NCBI RefSeq assembly: GCF_004137795.1 | Contig: NZ_NWTM01000002.1 | Span: 186,001-250,000, forward strand | DNA length: 64,000 nt | Reading direction: 5' to 3' | DNA from: Pectobacterium zantedeschiae | GTDB lineage: Bacteria > Pseudomonadota > Gammaproteobacteria > Enterobacterales > Enterobacteriaceae | The notes under the pieces: model-generated | The model's database searches: none | Told to the model about the DNA's origin: nothing | Seen by the model: the letters and a program-made list of their open reading frames with translations, nothing else | Program-made: the position numbers and the translations under genes | Part shown: piece after piece, positions 8,526-17,817 of the stretch | Layout: the number at the start of each line of letters is the position of its first letter | How positions within the stretch are numbered: the stretch's first letter is position 1

Positions 8526-9823
8526 GCTGCCTCCGTGGACTCATCGCAACGCGGTGGCAGCATCATGGCCAGTACGGCGGCAATCGCCAGTGAGATAGCC
8601 AGGCTGTAGACGCCAACGTCTTTGTTAAAGGCTGAAATCAGCACGCCGACCATATAAGGGCCGCAGAAGCCACCGAGGTTGCCGAGCGCATTAATGACAC
8701 CGCGAGCGCCACCCGCGACTTCGGCATCAAACAACTTGGGAGGAATGGTCCAGAACACACCCGCGGCGGCCTGAATGAAGACGCCGCAGCCGACCAGCGC
8801 GGCATAGGACCACCAGATATGGCTTTTGAGCAAGACGGACAGTGCCATGCAAATGGCGAAACAGGCGAGTGGTAACGCGACGAAGACCTTACGTTTTCCT
8901 GAGTTATCGGACAGGTAGGAGATGGTGAACATGCCGACGATCGCCCCGATATAAGGCAAAATAGCCAGCATGCCGACCTGTTCCATGTTACCGTTGGTCA
9001 GCCCTTTCAGGATGGTGGGCAACCACAAGGTGTAACCGTAAATACCTGTCTGGTAAAAGAAATTCACCAAGATTAACTGCCACATCAACTTTTCGCGTAA
9101 TACCCGGCTTAGGGAGGCATTACGAACGGTTTTGCCTTGCAGTGCCGCTTGCTCTTCCTGCAACGTGTTGATCAGATACTCTTTTTCTGCCTGTGAAATC
9201 CATTTCGCTTCCTGTGGACGGTTACTGATGGTCAACCACCACAGCAGCATAACTGCCAGCGAGAACCCTCCCTCAACCAGAAACAGCATGCGCCAATCCC
9301 AGGTTGTGATGATCCAGCCAGAAAGCGGGGCGGTCAAAATTCCGGCGATGGGTACAAACATGATGACAATCGCGTTGGCGCGGCCACGTTCCTTATCTGG
9401 GAACCAGTTGCTGATCATCGTGAGTACCACTGGGAGCATACCGCCTTCAGATACCCCGAGCGCAAAGCGCAAAAACAGCAACTGATACTGATTGGTTACC
9501 AGACCGGTTAACACCGAAATGACGGCCCAGGCCAGCAGTGACCAGCCGATAAACTTTTTACCGTTGCCGTGCACGGCGAGTTTGCCGCCCGGCACTTGTA
9601 AAAACAGATAGCCGATAAAGAAGATCCCGCCTGCGAGTCCGGCCATTGATGCCGTAATACCCAGTTCGTCATCCATGCCGCCCGGCATCGCGAAGGCAAT
9701 ATTGACGCGATCCATATAGGAAATAATGCAGGTAATCAAAATGGGCGGTACGATCCGCAACCAGCGTAATCGAGGAATGTTTGCCGCTGTGCGCTGGCTA
9801 GAAGAAACCGTGGCTGTATTCAT
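8522..9823 (-). CDS. MFS permease of the anion:cation symporter family (YiaX2-like)
   Basis: A 433-residue inner-membrane transporter with about 12 hydrophobic segments in two halves. ISYMDRVNIAFAMPG near residue 35, RFALGVSEGGMLPVV near 120 and WFPDKERGRANA near 140 are marks of the ACS family (hexuronate/phthalate-type transporters). In E. coli this operon position holds the yiaMNO TRAP importer for 2,3-diketo-L-gulonate; in Klebsiella the yia operon carries the MFS gene yiaX2. By position it should import diketogulonate or a related sugar acid. It is 121 nt from yiaL and overlaps lyxK by 4 nt. Confidence 0.85.
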   Translation of the reverse strand: MNTATVSSSQRTAANIPRLRWLRIVPPILITCIISYMDRVNIAFAMPGGMDDELGITASMAGLAGGIFFIGYLFLQVPGGKLAVHGNGKKFIGWSLLAWAVISVLTGLVTNQYQLLFLRFALGVSEGGMLPVVLTMISNWFPDKERGRANAIVIMFVPIAGILTAPLSGWIITTWDWRMLFLVEGGFSLAVMLLWWLTISNRPQEAKWISQAEKEYLINTLQEEQAALQGKTVRNASLSRVLREKLMWQLILVNFFYQTGIYGYTLWLPTILKGLTNGNMEQVGMLAILPYIGAIVGMFTISYLSDNSGKRKVFVALPLACFAICMALSVLLKSHIWWSYAALVGCGVFIQAAAGVFWTIPPKLFDAEVAGGARGVINALGNLGGFCGPYMVGVLISAFNKDVGVYSLAISLAIAAVLAMMLPPRCDESTEAA

Positions 9824-9896
9824 ATCACTTTATCCTTCAACATGTTGCGTGCATGACGTGCTTCATTTTGGGCTTTTTCGCGCGTAGCAATCCCCG

Positions 9897-9916
9897 CACA
9901 TGCCCGCAGGCATGTG
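9897..9916. other. Perfect hairpin between yiaL and the MFS gene
   Basis: CACATGCC-CGCA-GGCATGTG is an 8-bp perfect stem in the only sizeable gap (121 nt) inside the yiaK-sgbE operon. No T tract follows on the minus strand. It may be an RNase-stabilising or processing element that sets the ratio of yiaKL to downstream mRNA. Confidence 0.5.
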
Positions 9917-9944
9917 TCGCGTTACATGGCAAAATCAGAAACGA

Positions 9945-11431
<1,487 letters not shown>

Positions 11432-11475
11432 AACGCGTCTCCGTGACGATGGTTGGATTGCTTTTTGTTCGTCAT

Positions 11476-11535
11476 ATTTCATTATGCGAAATTGCATTTC
11501 AAATAAATGCTATACCTGTGCTTGCATGAAGTCAA
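11476..11535 (-). promoter_or_regulatory. yiaK promoter with YiaJ/PlaR-type operator (module A)
   Basis: On the minus strand a -35 TTGACT (11535-11530) and -10 TAGCAT (11512-11507) are separated by 17 bp. Six bases further is the operator 11476-11500, read on the plus strand as ATTTC-N7-GAAAT-N3-ATTTC with central TATGCGAAATT. It would cover about +1 to +25 of the transcript, a classic repression position. Nearly the same element recurs at 16560-16584. GAAAT/ATTTC inverted halves fit operators of IclR-family regulators such as KdgR and YiaJ. Nothing else stands out between here and the terminator at 11645. Confidence 0.75.
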
Positions 11536-11644
11536 AACGAGGGAGGGTTAAATTTTATTTAAAAAACAAGTGGTTATTTTAATATGATGACTTTGTGATC
11601 GGTGCCGCATTTTGGGCGGTACACGGAATACAGACGTGAGAAAG

Positions 11645-11665
11645 CAGGGGGAGAGGCTCCCCCTG
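11645..11665 (-). terminator. Stem-loop terminator of operon B
   Basis: CAGGGGGAG-AGG-CTCCCCCTG is a perfect 9-bp GC-rich stem 24 nt past the lactonase stop on the minus strand, followed there by CTTTCTC. The tail is weak but the stem is very stable. It would separate the ABC/lactonase operon from the yiaK promoter. Confidence 0.65.
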
Positions 11666-11688
11666 TTAATTACCCCACACGCGCGGTT

Positions 11689-12534
11689 TTACCGGTACGA
11701 CTCTACCCCAATACGGTAAAGCGACGTCGTGGCCGTGATGTACAGTTCATTCCCTTCTGGCCCTCCGATAGTGCAGTTGGACACGCACTCCGGTACGTCT
11801 ATTTTGCCGATCTGATGGCCATCAGGGCTAAAAACCAGGACGCCGTCAGCGCAACTGCAAAATAGGTTGCCAGTACGATCAACACAGAAGCCATCGGGAA
11901 CGCCCGGCTCTACGTGGGCAAAAAACTGTCCCGCCCCCAGATGCTTTCCCTCAACCGGATAAATTCGCAGATCGCGGCGACCCAGCGTTGGGAAATCAAT
12001 AATCGACATGTCTGCAACATATAAATGTGTTTCATCTGGCGAAAATGCCAACCCGTTCGGGCGCTGGAGATCGCTGGCCGCGATGCTGAGTGAGCCATCG
12101 CGCGGATCGAAACAGTAGACATAGCAGCCAATGACCTGGCTTTCTGATTTGTAGCCTTCGTCATCGCTGGTAATGCCGTAGGGCGGATCGGTAAACCAGA
12201 TCGTGCCATCGCTACGGATCGCCACATCGTTTGGCGAGTTGAAGCGTTTCCCGTCAATGCGGTCGACCAGGACGTGAATATCACCATTATTCTCACGACG
12301 ACTGATACCACGCCGACCATGCTCGCAGCTCACGACGCGTCCTTGCGCATCAAGTGCATTGCCGTTTGCGTAGTGGGATGGAAAGCGCCAGAGAGTGACG
12401 TCGCCATTACGCGACCAGATAAACATCCGGTTTCCTTTTACATCGCTAAAGACCACAGCATCCTGCTGCGGCAACCATACTGGGCCTTCGGCCCAGATGG
12501 CGGGAGAACACAGACGCTCAAGTTGTTGTGTCAT
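11689..12534 (-). CDS. SMP-30/gluconolactonase family sugar lactonase
   Basis: A 281-residue six-bladed beta-propeller lactonase without signal peptide, so cytosolic. Metal-ligand positions of the SMP-30 family are present: Glu16 (AEGPVW), Asn102 (NSPNDV), Asn160 (RPNGLAF) and Asp214 (PDGFCVD). Family members hydrolyse aldonolactones with Ca or Zn. It is the last gene of the ABC importer operon, 14 nt after the binding-protein gene, so it probably opens a lactone brought in by that importer. Dehydroascorbate or an ascorbate-derived lactone is an attractive guess given the neighbouring diketogulonate pathway, but substrate cannot be read from sequence. Confidence 0.85.
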   Translation of the reverse strand: MTQQLERLCSPAIWAEGPVWLPQQDAVVFSDVKGNRMFIWSRNGDVTLWRFPSHYANGNALDAQGRVVSCEHGRRGISRRENNGDIHVLVDRIDGKRFNSPNDVAIRSDGTIWFTDPPYGITSDDEGYKSESQVIGCYVYCFDPRDGSLSIAASDLQRPNGLAFSPDETHLYVADMSIIDFPTLGRRDLRIYPVEGKHLGAGQFFAHVEPGVPDGFCVDRTGNLFCSCADGVLVFSPDGHQIGKIDVPECVSNCTIGGPEGNELYITATTSLYRIGVESYR

Positions 12535-12548
12535 GCGAGGCTCTCCAC

Positions 12549-13649
12549 TTATTTCACACCCCAGATTGCCCGGTAATGGCCTTGATAATCATTTTTTGGG
12601 TCATACAGGTTGTTATTACCGCCATCGTTCGCGACGTTTTCGGCTGTCACCAAATGCGCTGGGGTGACATAGCCAGAAGGCGGTTGCTTGGCAAAGGCGC
12701 GGTTAAACTCATCCAGTAACTGCCAGCCGTGCAGCTTCAGAGGCTCGGGCACGGTGGCGGATTGGCTATCGCCAGAGCGAATACGTTGATAGGCAGAGAT
12801 GGAACCATCGCCAGCCGAAATGTTGTACGGTGCATTTTTACCGCCTTTCTCGGCCGTTTTTAACGACGGAGCCATGAAATCAAAATACAGGTCGTTAATT
12901 GCCAGCGAATACTGGAAGCTGTCGCCATATTTCTGCAACAGACTAAACGTCATGGCAGGCATGCGGTTTGCGGTATCGGCGAGCGGTGTGTCGATGAATT
13001 CCACTACCTTGCAACCACTGCATTTACCGATTTCGTCTTTCATGACGTTGGCTTTATCAAGAGCGATTTGATAAAGGGAATCGGTAAAGATTAAGACATT
13101 GGCTTTTCCACCTGATTTTACGACGGCGTATTGCGCGGCGATGCGGGCAACATCATTCGAATCGGATGTCACGTTGTAGAAAATATCGTATTTAGGCAGG
13201 GGGCCTGGCTCGGGTACGGCATGCCATGCCGTCAGAATAATGCCTTGTTGAATGGCTTTCTTCAGCGGGATTTTGGCGACATTCGGGTTCCAACCACCAA
13301 TAACAATACCATCTGGCTTCTGAGCGATCGCCTGATTGAGCGAGGCCAACTGATCTTTGACCGAGCCGCCGCCGTCCAGCGTTTCCAGCTTCCAGCCTGC
13401 GGCTTTGGCTGCCTCACTCAACCCTTGCTGCACGCCTTGAACGCCGCCATTTTTCATATCGGAAGCAATAAAAATAATCTTCTTATTCGGCTGTAACTGC
13501 GGCCCCTGAGTCGGGCCGTCCCACTGCGTGCTGCTGGCGGTCGCTTTTGCAACGGCTGCCGTTGCCTGATCGAGATAGCTGTCAGCCCATGTTGGCTGGC
13601 TGCTTAATAACACGGTGGTCAGTCCTGATAACAGCAAAAAACGTTTCAT
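12549..13649 (-). CDS. Periplasmic sugar-binding protein of an ABC importer
   Basis: A 366-residue protein with a Sec signal peptide (MKRFLLLSGLTTVLLSSQP, likely cleavage after WA at about residue 22). The rest fits a type I periplasmic binding protein of the ribose/galactose group: KKIIFIASDMKNGG opens the first lobe, and DGIVIGGWNP near residue 113 is the sugar-binding loop after strand four. Trp and Asp residues around the cleft suggest a sugar or sugar-acid ligand. It is third in the operon, after ATPase and permease genes, an unusual place for a protein normally needed in excess. Confidence 0.88.
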   Translation of the reverse strand: MKRFLLLSGLTTVLLSSQPTWADSYLDQATAAVAKATASSTQWDGPTQGPQLQPNKKIIFIASDMKNGGVQGVQQGLSEAAKAAGWKLETLDGGGSVKDQLASLNQAIAQKPDGIVIGGWNPNVAKIPLKKAIQQGIILTAWHAVPEPGPLPKYDIFYNVTSDSNDVARIAAQYAVVKSGGKANVLIFTDSLYQIALDKANVMKDEIGKCSGCKVVEFIDTPLADTANRMPAMTFSLLQKYGDSFQYSLAINDLYFDFMAPSLKTAEKGGKNAPYNISAGDGSISAYQRIRSGDSQSATVPEPLKLHGWQLLDEFNRAFAKQPPSGYVTPAHLVTAENVANDGGNNNLYDPKNDYQGHYRAIWGVK

Positions 13650-13663
13650 AGGGTGTGCTCCTG

Positions 13664-14794
13664 TTAGGGATGTGTCACGTTATGGTTATTGTTTTCTGGT
13701 GGCGTGTTTTTCTGGTGAGAAGACTCCTGGTGGTGGCGCTGGGGTGTGTCTGCCTGACGGCGTTGTACGGCTTTTTGATTCAGTAAACGGCGGCGCTGGG
13801 CATAGCCTGCCAACGTGATGGAGAGCAGCAGCGTGGCTCCGTTAAATAACGGTTCAACCCAGAATTCGCCGCCAAATTGCTGGATACCAGCGATGCCAAT
13901 CGCAAGAATGGCGATACCGATAACCGTTCCCCAGACGTTCACTCGGCCGGGGCGAAGCGTGGTACTACCAAGGAATGCACCCACCAGCGCAGGTAAGAGA
14001 TAATCCATACCGACGCTTGCCTGTCCGACCCCTTGTTCTGCGGCGATCAACACGCCGCTAAAGCCAGTCAATACGCTGGAGGTGATGAAGGCACCGATAG
14101 TAAAACGATTAACGGAAATCCCATTGAGCCGTGCTGCGGCCGGATTGCCCCCAACGGCATACATGCAGCGGCCGAGCGGCGTATGTTCAGTGACGAGCCA
14201 TAAGACAATGGCGACAAGCAGGACATAGAAGGCCACGATAGGGATTCCGCCGATCTCAGTATGATGCAGAGCAATGAATGCATCAGGTAGATCGCCGACG
14301 ATTTGGCGGCCGCCTGAATGCCACAGGGCTACGGCGTACAGTACGGTGCCGGAGCCCAGCGTGGCGACGAAGCTATCGATATCGGCCAATGCCACCAGAA
14401 TGCCGTTGAGCAAGCCATATAGCGCTGAAATGACCAGTACCGTCAGCACCGCCATCTGCCATGAGAAGCCGTATTCCACCTGAAGCGTAATCGCCAGAAT
14501 GTGCCAGAGCACGATGCCGAAACCGACGTTGAGATCGATTTTTCCGACGATCATAGGAATCGTTGCGGCCAGTGCCAGCAGGGCGATTTTGGCTTTGCTG
14601 GAGAGGATTGCCTGTAGCGTCAACATGGACGCGAATGACGGTGTCGCGAGTGAAAAGAGAATAACCAGCGCGATGCACAGTAGCAGCAGGCCATAGCGGG
14701 TCAGAATTTGCATCAGCCAGGGACCAGCCCCATCCTGTGCCAGACTCACTCGTTGCTCTAGCGCCGTTGATTTTACTGATGTTTTATTAGACAT
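13664..14794 (-). CDS. ABC transporter permease, RbsC/BPD2 type
   Basis: A 376-residue inner-membrane permease with eight to ten hydrophobic segments over residues 30-335. The conserved cytoplasmic loop GRCMYAVGGNPAAARLNGI near residue 208 couples to the ATPase and is characteristic of ribose/xylose permeases. Residues about 338-376 form an extra polar tail rich in Gln, His, Arg and Asn that RbsC-type permeases (about 320-330 residues) lack. AAGGAAG precedes the ATG. The stop is 14 nt from the binding-protein gene. Confidence 0.9.
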   Translation of the reverse strand: MSNKTSVKSTALEQRVSLAQDGAGPWLMQILTRYGLLLLCIALVILFSLATPSFASMLTLQAILSSKAKIALLALAATIPMIVGKIDLNVGFGIVLWHILAITLQVEYGFSWQMAVLTVLVISALYGLLNGILVALADIDSFVATLGSGTVLYAVALWHSGGRQIVGDLPDAFIALHHTEIGGIPIVAFYVLLVAIVLWLVTEHTPLGRCMYAVGGNPAAARLNGISVNRFTIGAFITSSVLTGFSGVLIAAEQGVGQASVGMDYLLPALVGAFLGSTTLRPGRVNVWGTVIGIAILAIGIAGIQQFGGEFWVEPLFNGATLLLSITLAGYAQRRRLLNQKAVQRRQADTPQRHHQESSHQKNTPPENNNHNVTHP

Positions 14795-14881
14795 TATTTT
14801 CTTCCTTCGAACAGGTGAGGCTGTGTGAGCGTCTGAATTTTTTTACTGTTGATTCAGTTCGCCTGTGCAATAACGTGCCAT

Positions 14882-16411
14882 TCAGGCCGAAGCCGTGGTT
14901 TCTCCCGTGCTGGCAGATGCCAGTTCCAATAAGTTGGCGAAAGAGACCTGTTGATTTTTGAGTTCGCCGACGACATTGCCCCGATTGAAAACCAGTGCGC
15001 GATTGCAAATGTGGGCGATTTCCTCGAAATCATTGGAGATCACCAGTACCGCAACACCCTCCGCCAGTGACTTATTCAATAGATGGTAAATTTCGGCACG
15101 TGCACCGACATCAACGCCTGCGGTGGGATCTTCCAGGATCAGCAGTGGTGCGCCAAGGTGCATCCAGCGTGCCATCACCACTTTCTGTTGGTTGCCGCCG
15201 GACAACGCACTGATGTCGATATTGACGTTTTTGGGGCGCACATCGAACAGTTGTACTTTCCACCAGCTTGCCCCTATCTCTTCGCGGCGGCTGTAGCGGG
15301 AAAAGAGCTTATGTCCGCTGGCGCAGGGGTTGATAAATAGGTTCTCGCGTACGCTCATCGACATCACCAGACTTTCATTGGTGCGATCGCCTGCGACCAG
15401 CGATACGCCGTGAGCCATCGCCTGTTGCGGTGAACTGGCGTGGTAAGGTGCATCACGAAACTGAATTTCTCCGCTGTCGCATTGGCGTAGCCCGAACAGT
15501 AAACGGCCTATCTCTTCCTGACCTGCGCCACGCAGACCAGCCAGTGCGAGCATTTCCCCCGGTTGCAGGTTAAAGCTGACCGGGCCGATATCGCCTACCG
15601 TGACGTTTTTTACCTGTAGAACGGGAGAGGAAGGTGCAGGTAAGGGTTCACGCTGATCGCCGGGCATGGCTTCACCCACAATCAATTGCACCAGATCGCG
15701 CAGCGAATAATCCGCCGTTTTACCGCCTGCGACATAGCGGCCATCGCGCATGACACAGACGCGATCGGCGATGTCGATCACTTCATCCAGTCGGTGAGTG
15801 ACGTAAATCATGCCCACTTTTTTCGCACGAAGTCGGTTAATAACGGAAAAAAGATGGCGGACATCATTTGCCGGAAGCGAGGCGGTGGGTTCATCCAGCA
15901 CCAGCAGCTCGGCATTCACAGCGACGGCTCGCGCGATGGCGAGTAGTGATTTTTCCGTGCGCGAGAGTTCGAACACACGGGCATCGGGATCGAGTGCGAT
16001 CCCGACATCTTGTAGCGCCTGGCTGGCACGCTGGCGGATCGCCCGCCAGTCAATTAATCCAAAACGGCGTGGAAACCCCATGACCAGTGCCATGTTTTCC
16101 GCCACGGTCATCCACTCGATCAGCCCCAGATCCTGATGAATAAACGCAATAGGCTGGAGGCCATCACTTTTTATCGCTGCGGCTGACGTTATGCTGGTTC
16201 CACGGAATTGAATGTCGCCGCTATCGCGGGGGTAGACGCCTGCGAGGACTTTAATGAGTGTCGATTTCCCCGCGCCATTTTCGCCCAGCAGTGCGAGTAC
16301 CTCGCCCGGCATAACCTGAAGACTGACATCATTAACTGCAATGTTGCCGCCAAAGCGTTTAGTGATATGGCTAAGTGCAAGTATGGGTTGATCCGCATTG
16401 ATTTGATTCAT
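14882..16411 (-). CDS. Sugar ABC transporter ATPase with two nucleotide-binding domains (RbsA/XylG type)
   Basis: A 509-residue duplicated ATPase. Domain 1 has Walker A GENGAGKST at residues 43-51, signature LSRTEKSLLAIARA and Walker B LLVLDEPTASLP. Domain 2 has the degenerate Walker A GLRGAGQEEIGR and an intact signature LSGGNQQKV, the usual asymmetric pattern of carbohydrate uptake transporter 2 ATPases. The ATG at 16411 is preferred over a GTG at 16435 because AAGGG stands before it. It is first in operon B, transcribed from module B; an 87-nt gap separates it from the permease gene. Confidence 0.9.
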   Translation of the reverse strand: MNQINADQPILALSHITKRFGGNIAVNDVSLQVMPGEVLALLGENGAGKSTLIKVLAGVYPRDSGDIQFRGTSITSAAAIKSDGLQPIAFIHQDLGLIEWMTVAENMALVMGFPRRFGLIDWRAIRQRASQALQDVGIALDPDARVFELSRTEKSLLAIARAVAVNAELLVLDEPTASLPANDVRHLFSVINRLRAKKVGMIYVTHRLDEVIDIADRVCVMRDGRYVAGGKTADYSLRDLVQLIVGEAMPGDQREPLPAPSSPVLQVKNVTVGDIGPVSFNLQPGEMLALAGLRGAGQEEIGRLLFGLRQCDSGEIQFRDAPYHASSPQQAMAHGVSLVAGDRTNESLVMSMSVRENLFINPCASGHKLFSRYSRREEIGASWWKVQLFDVRPKNVNIDISALSGGNQQKVVMARWMHLGAPLLILEDPTAGVDVGARAEIYHLLNKSLAEGVAVLVISNDFEEIAHICNRALVFNRGNVVGELKNQQVSFANLLELASASTGETTASA

Positions 16412-16559
16412 GTGATGCGCCCTTGTGTTCAGCACACGCTGCGATGCGGTGCAAAATCGGTAAGCAACCTGTTCCCGTTGATTCAGGGCGGTATAACCCC
16501 CTGAATGTGGTATGGCAGGAACGAAATCAGCAACAAATTGTCGTTTTAATAAACCATAT

Positions 16560-16618
16560 ATTTCAATATGCGAAATTCAATTTCAAAAACAATATACCGA
16601 AGATTACGCTAAAGCAAA
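16560..16618 (-). promoter_or_regulatory. Operon B promoter with YiaJ/PlaR-type operator (module B)
   Basis: On the minus strand -35 TTTGCT (16618-16613) and -10 TATATT (16596-16591) are 16 bp apart. The operator 16560-16584 starts six bases after the -10 box, exactly as at yiaK, with the same ATTTC-N7-GAAAT-N3-ATTTC geometry and the shared core TATGCGAAATT. It lies in the 466-bp gap between the ATPase gene and divergent yiaJ, so the regulator may also control itself. The rest of that gap (16619-16877) is AT-rich on its left side and shows no clear yiaJ promoter. Confidence 0.75.
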
Positions 16619-16877
16619 GGCAAAGGGATTTTTAATTTCCTTTAAAAACAATAGATTATTTTTGTTGTTTCGTATTTGTGATGTACTGCTCACTTCATGG
16701 ACAGGGGAAAGTTGCGTATTCAGGGTGTCATGCCGACAATGAAACGGCGTTCCACTTCAACTCATGCAGACCTTGCGGTAACATTGTTATTCTTAAGCGA
16801 AATGGATGGCGGCGACACACTGCGTTGCAGCGGTTTCTGCGCAAGCATTGCCTAGCCCCTTATTCTGGAGATCAGTT

Positions 16878-17696
16878 ATGAGCCCGAAAGCTGTTAATGA
16901 GAAAGACGATCAAAAAGAAAAACCGCTGGGGAGTCAGAGTCTATTTCGTGGTTTACAATTGATTGAAATTCTGAGTAATTTTCCTAACGGCTGTCCACTC
17001 GCCCATCTGTCTGAACTGGCGGGAATGAACAAAAGTACCGTACACCGATTGCTACAGGGGCTGCATACCAGTGGCTATGTCACGCAGGCACCTTCACCAG
17101 GCAGCTATCGTCTGACGACCAAATTTATCTCCATTGGGCAGAAGGCACTGTCTTCTCTGAATATTATTCACGTCGCTTCGCCTCATCTGGTGCAGTTGAA
17201 TCTGGAAGTGGGTGAAACGGTGAACTTTTCCAGCCGTGAAGACGATCACGTCATCCTGATCTACAAGTTGGAGCCGACGACGGGCATGATGCGCACCCGC
17301 GCTTACATCGGTCAGCATATGCCGCTTTATTGCTCCGCCATGGGCAAAATTTTTATGGCGTATGGTAACAGCGACTACCCTGCGTACTATTGGCAAACTC
17401 ATCAGAGTGATATTCAGCCCCTCACGCGGAATACCATCACAGAGCTGCCGAAGATGTATGAAGAGCTGGAAGATATTCGTCAGAAAGGATTGGCGATGGA
17501 TCGCGAGGAAAATGAGCTCGGCGTATCCTGCATTGCTGCACCGGTATTTGATATTCAGCAGCGCGTTCCTTATGCGGTATCGGTATCGCTGCCTACCGCC
17601 AAGCTACAGCAAATCGGTATGAAATCGCTGGTTAAGCCGGTTATCGCTACCGCCCAGCGTATTTCTCTGGAACTGGGATTTGTCACCCCCGATTGA
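16878..17696 (+). CDS. yiaJ: IclR-family transcriptional regulator YiaJ (PlaR)
   Basis: A 272-residue DNA-binding repressor. An N-terminal winged helix-turn-helix (residues about 22-80; SLFRGLQLIEIL, HLSELAGMNKSTVHRLLQGL) is followed by an IclR effector domain with ETVNFSSREDDHVILIYKLEPTTGMMRTRAYIGQ-type sequence near 116-150 and GVSCIAAPVFD near 222. Sequence follows E. coli YiaJ (renamed PlaR), repressor of the yiaK-S operon, almost throughout. The ATG at 16878 is preferred to a start at 16806: TGGAGA precedes it. Divergent from operon B, it most likely binds both module operators. Confidence 0.93.
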   Translation: MSPKAVNEKDDQKEKPLGSQSLFRGLQLIEILSNFPNGCPLAHLSELAGMNKSTVHRLLQGLHTSGYVTQAPSPGSYRLTTKFISIGQKALSSLNIIHVASPHLVQLNLEVGETVNFSSREDDHVILIYKLEPTTGMMRTRAYIGQHMPLYCSAMGKIFMAYGNSDYPAYYWQTHQSDIQPLTRNTITELPKMYEELEDIRQKGLAMDREENELGVSCIAAPVFDIQQRVPYAVSVSLPTAKLQQIGMKSLVKPVIATAQRISLELGFVTPD

Positions 17697-17715
17697 GCAT
17701 TAGACTGACTAATGC
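17697..17715 (+). other. Hairpin after yiaJ
   Basis: GCATTAG-ACTGA-CTAATGC is a perfect 7-bp stem beginning directly after the yiaJ stop codon. It lacks a T tract, so termination is doubtful; it may protect the mRNA end. Confidence 0.4.
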
Positions 17716-17760
17716 CTGATTAGAAATATCCATTTCATCTAATGATTTTCCCTTCGTATG

Positions 17761-17798
17761 ATGCGCGTGTGAAATCGCGCATGCGCCGCTACTGGCGC
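17761..17798 (+). other. Tandem hairpins in the argO leader
   Basis: ATGCGCG-N8-CGCGCAT (17761-17782) is followed at once by GCGCC-N6-GGCGC (17783-17798), ending 19 nt before the argO start and just upstream of its GAGGAAAG ribosome site. They could affect transcription clearance or translation of argO. Confidence 0.45.
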
Positions 17799-17817
17799 TT
17801 TATTTACGAGGAAAGTC

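Noticed and set aside
11594-11612. Possible CRP site TGTGATCGGTGCCGCAT upstream of yiaK
   Set aside because: Only the left half matches the CRP consensus; the right half agrees at three of five positions, so it is not supported.
11602-11865. Plus-strand frame across the lactonase 3' end and terminator
   Set aside because: Overlaps a GC-rich terminator stem and the well-supported lactonase gene; no start signal.
16673-16695. Possible CRP site upstream of yiaJ with TGTGA and TCAC
   Set aside because: The halves are separated by eight instead of six bases.
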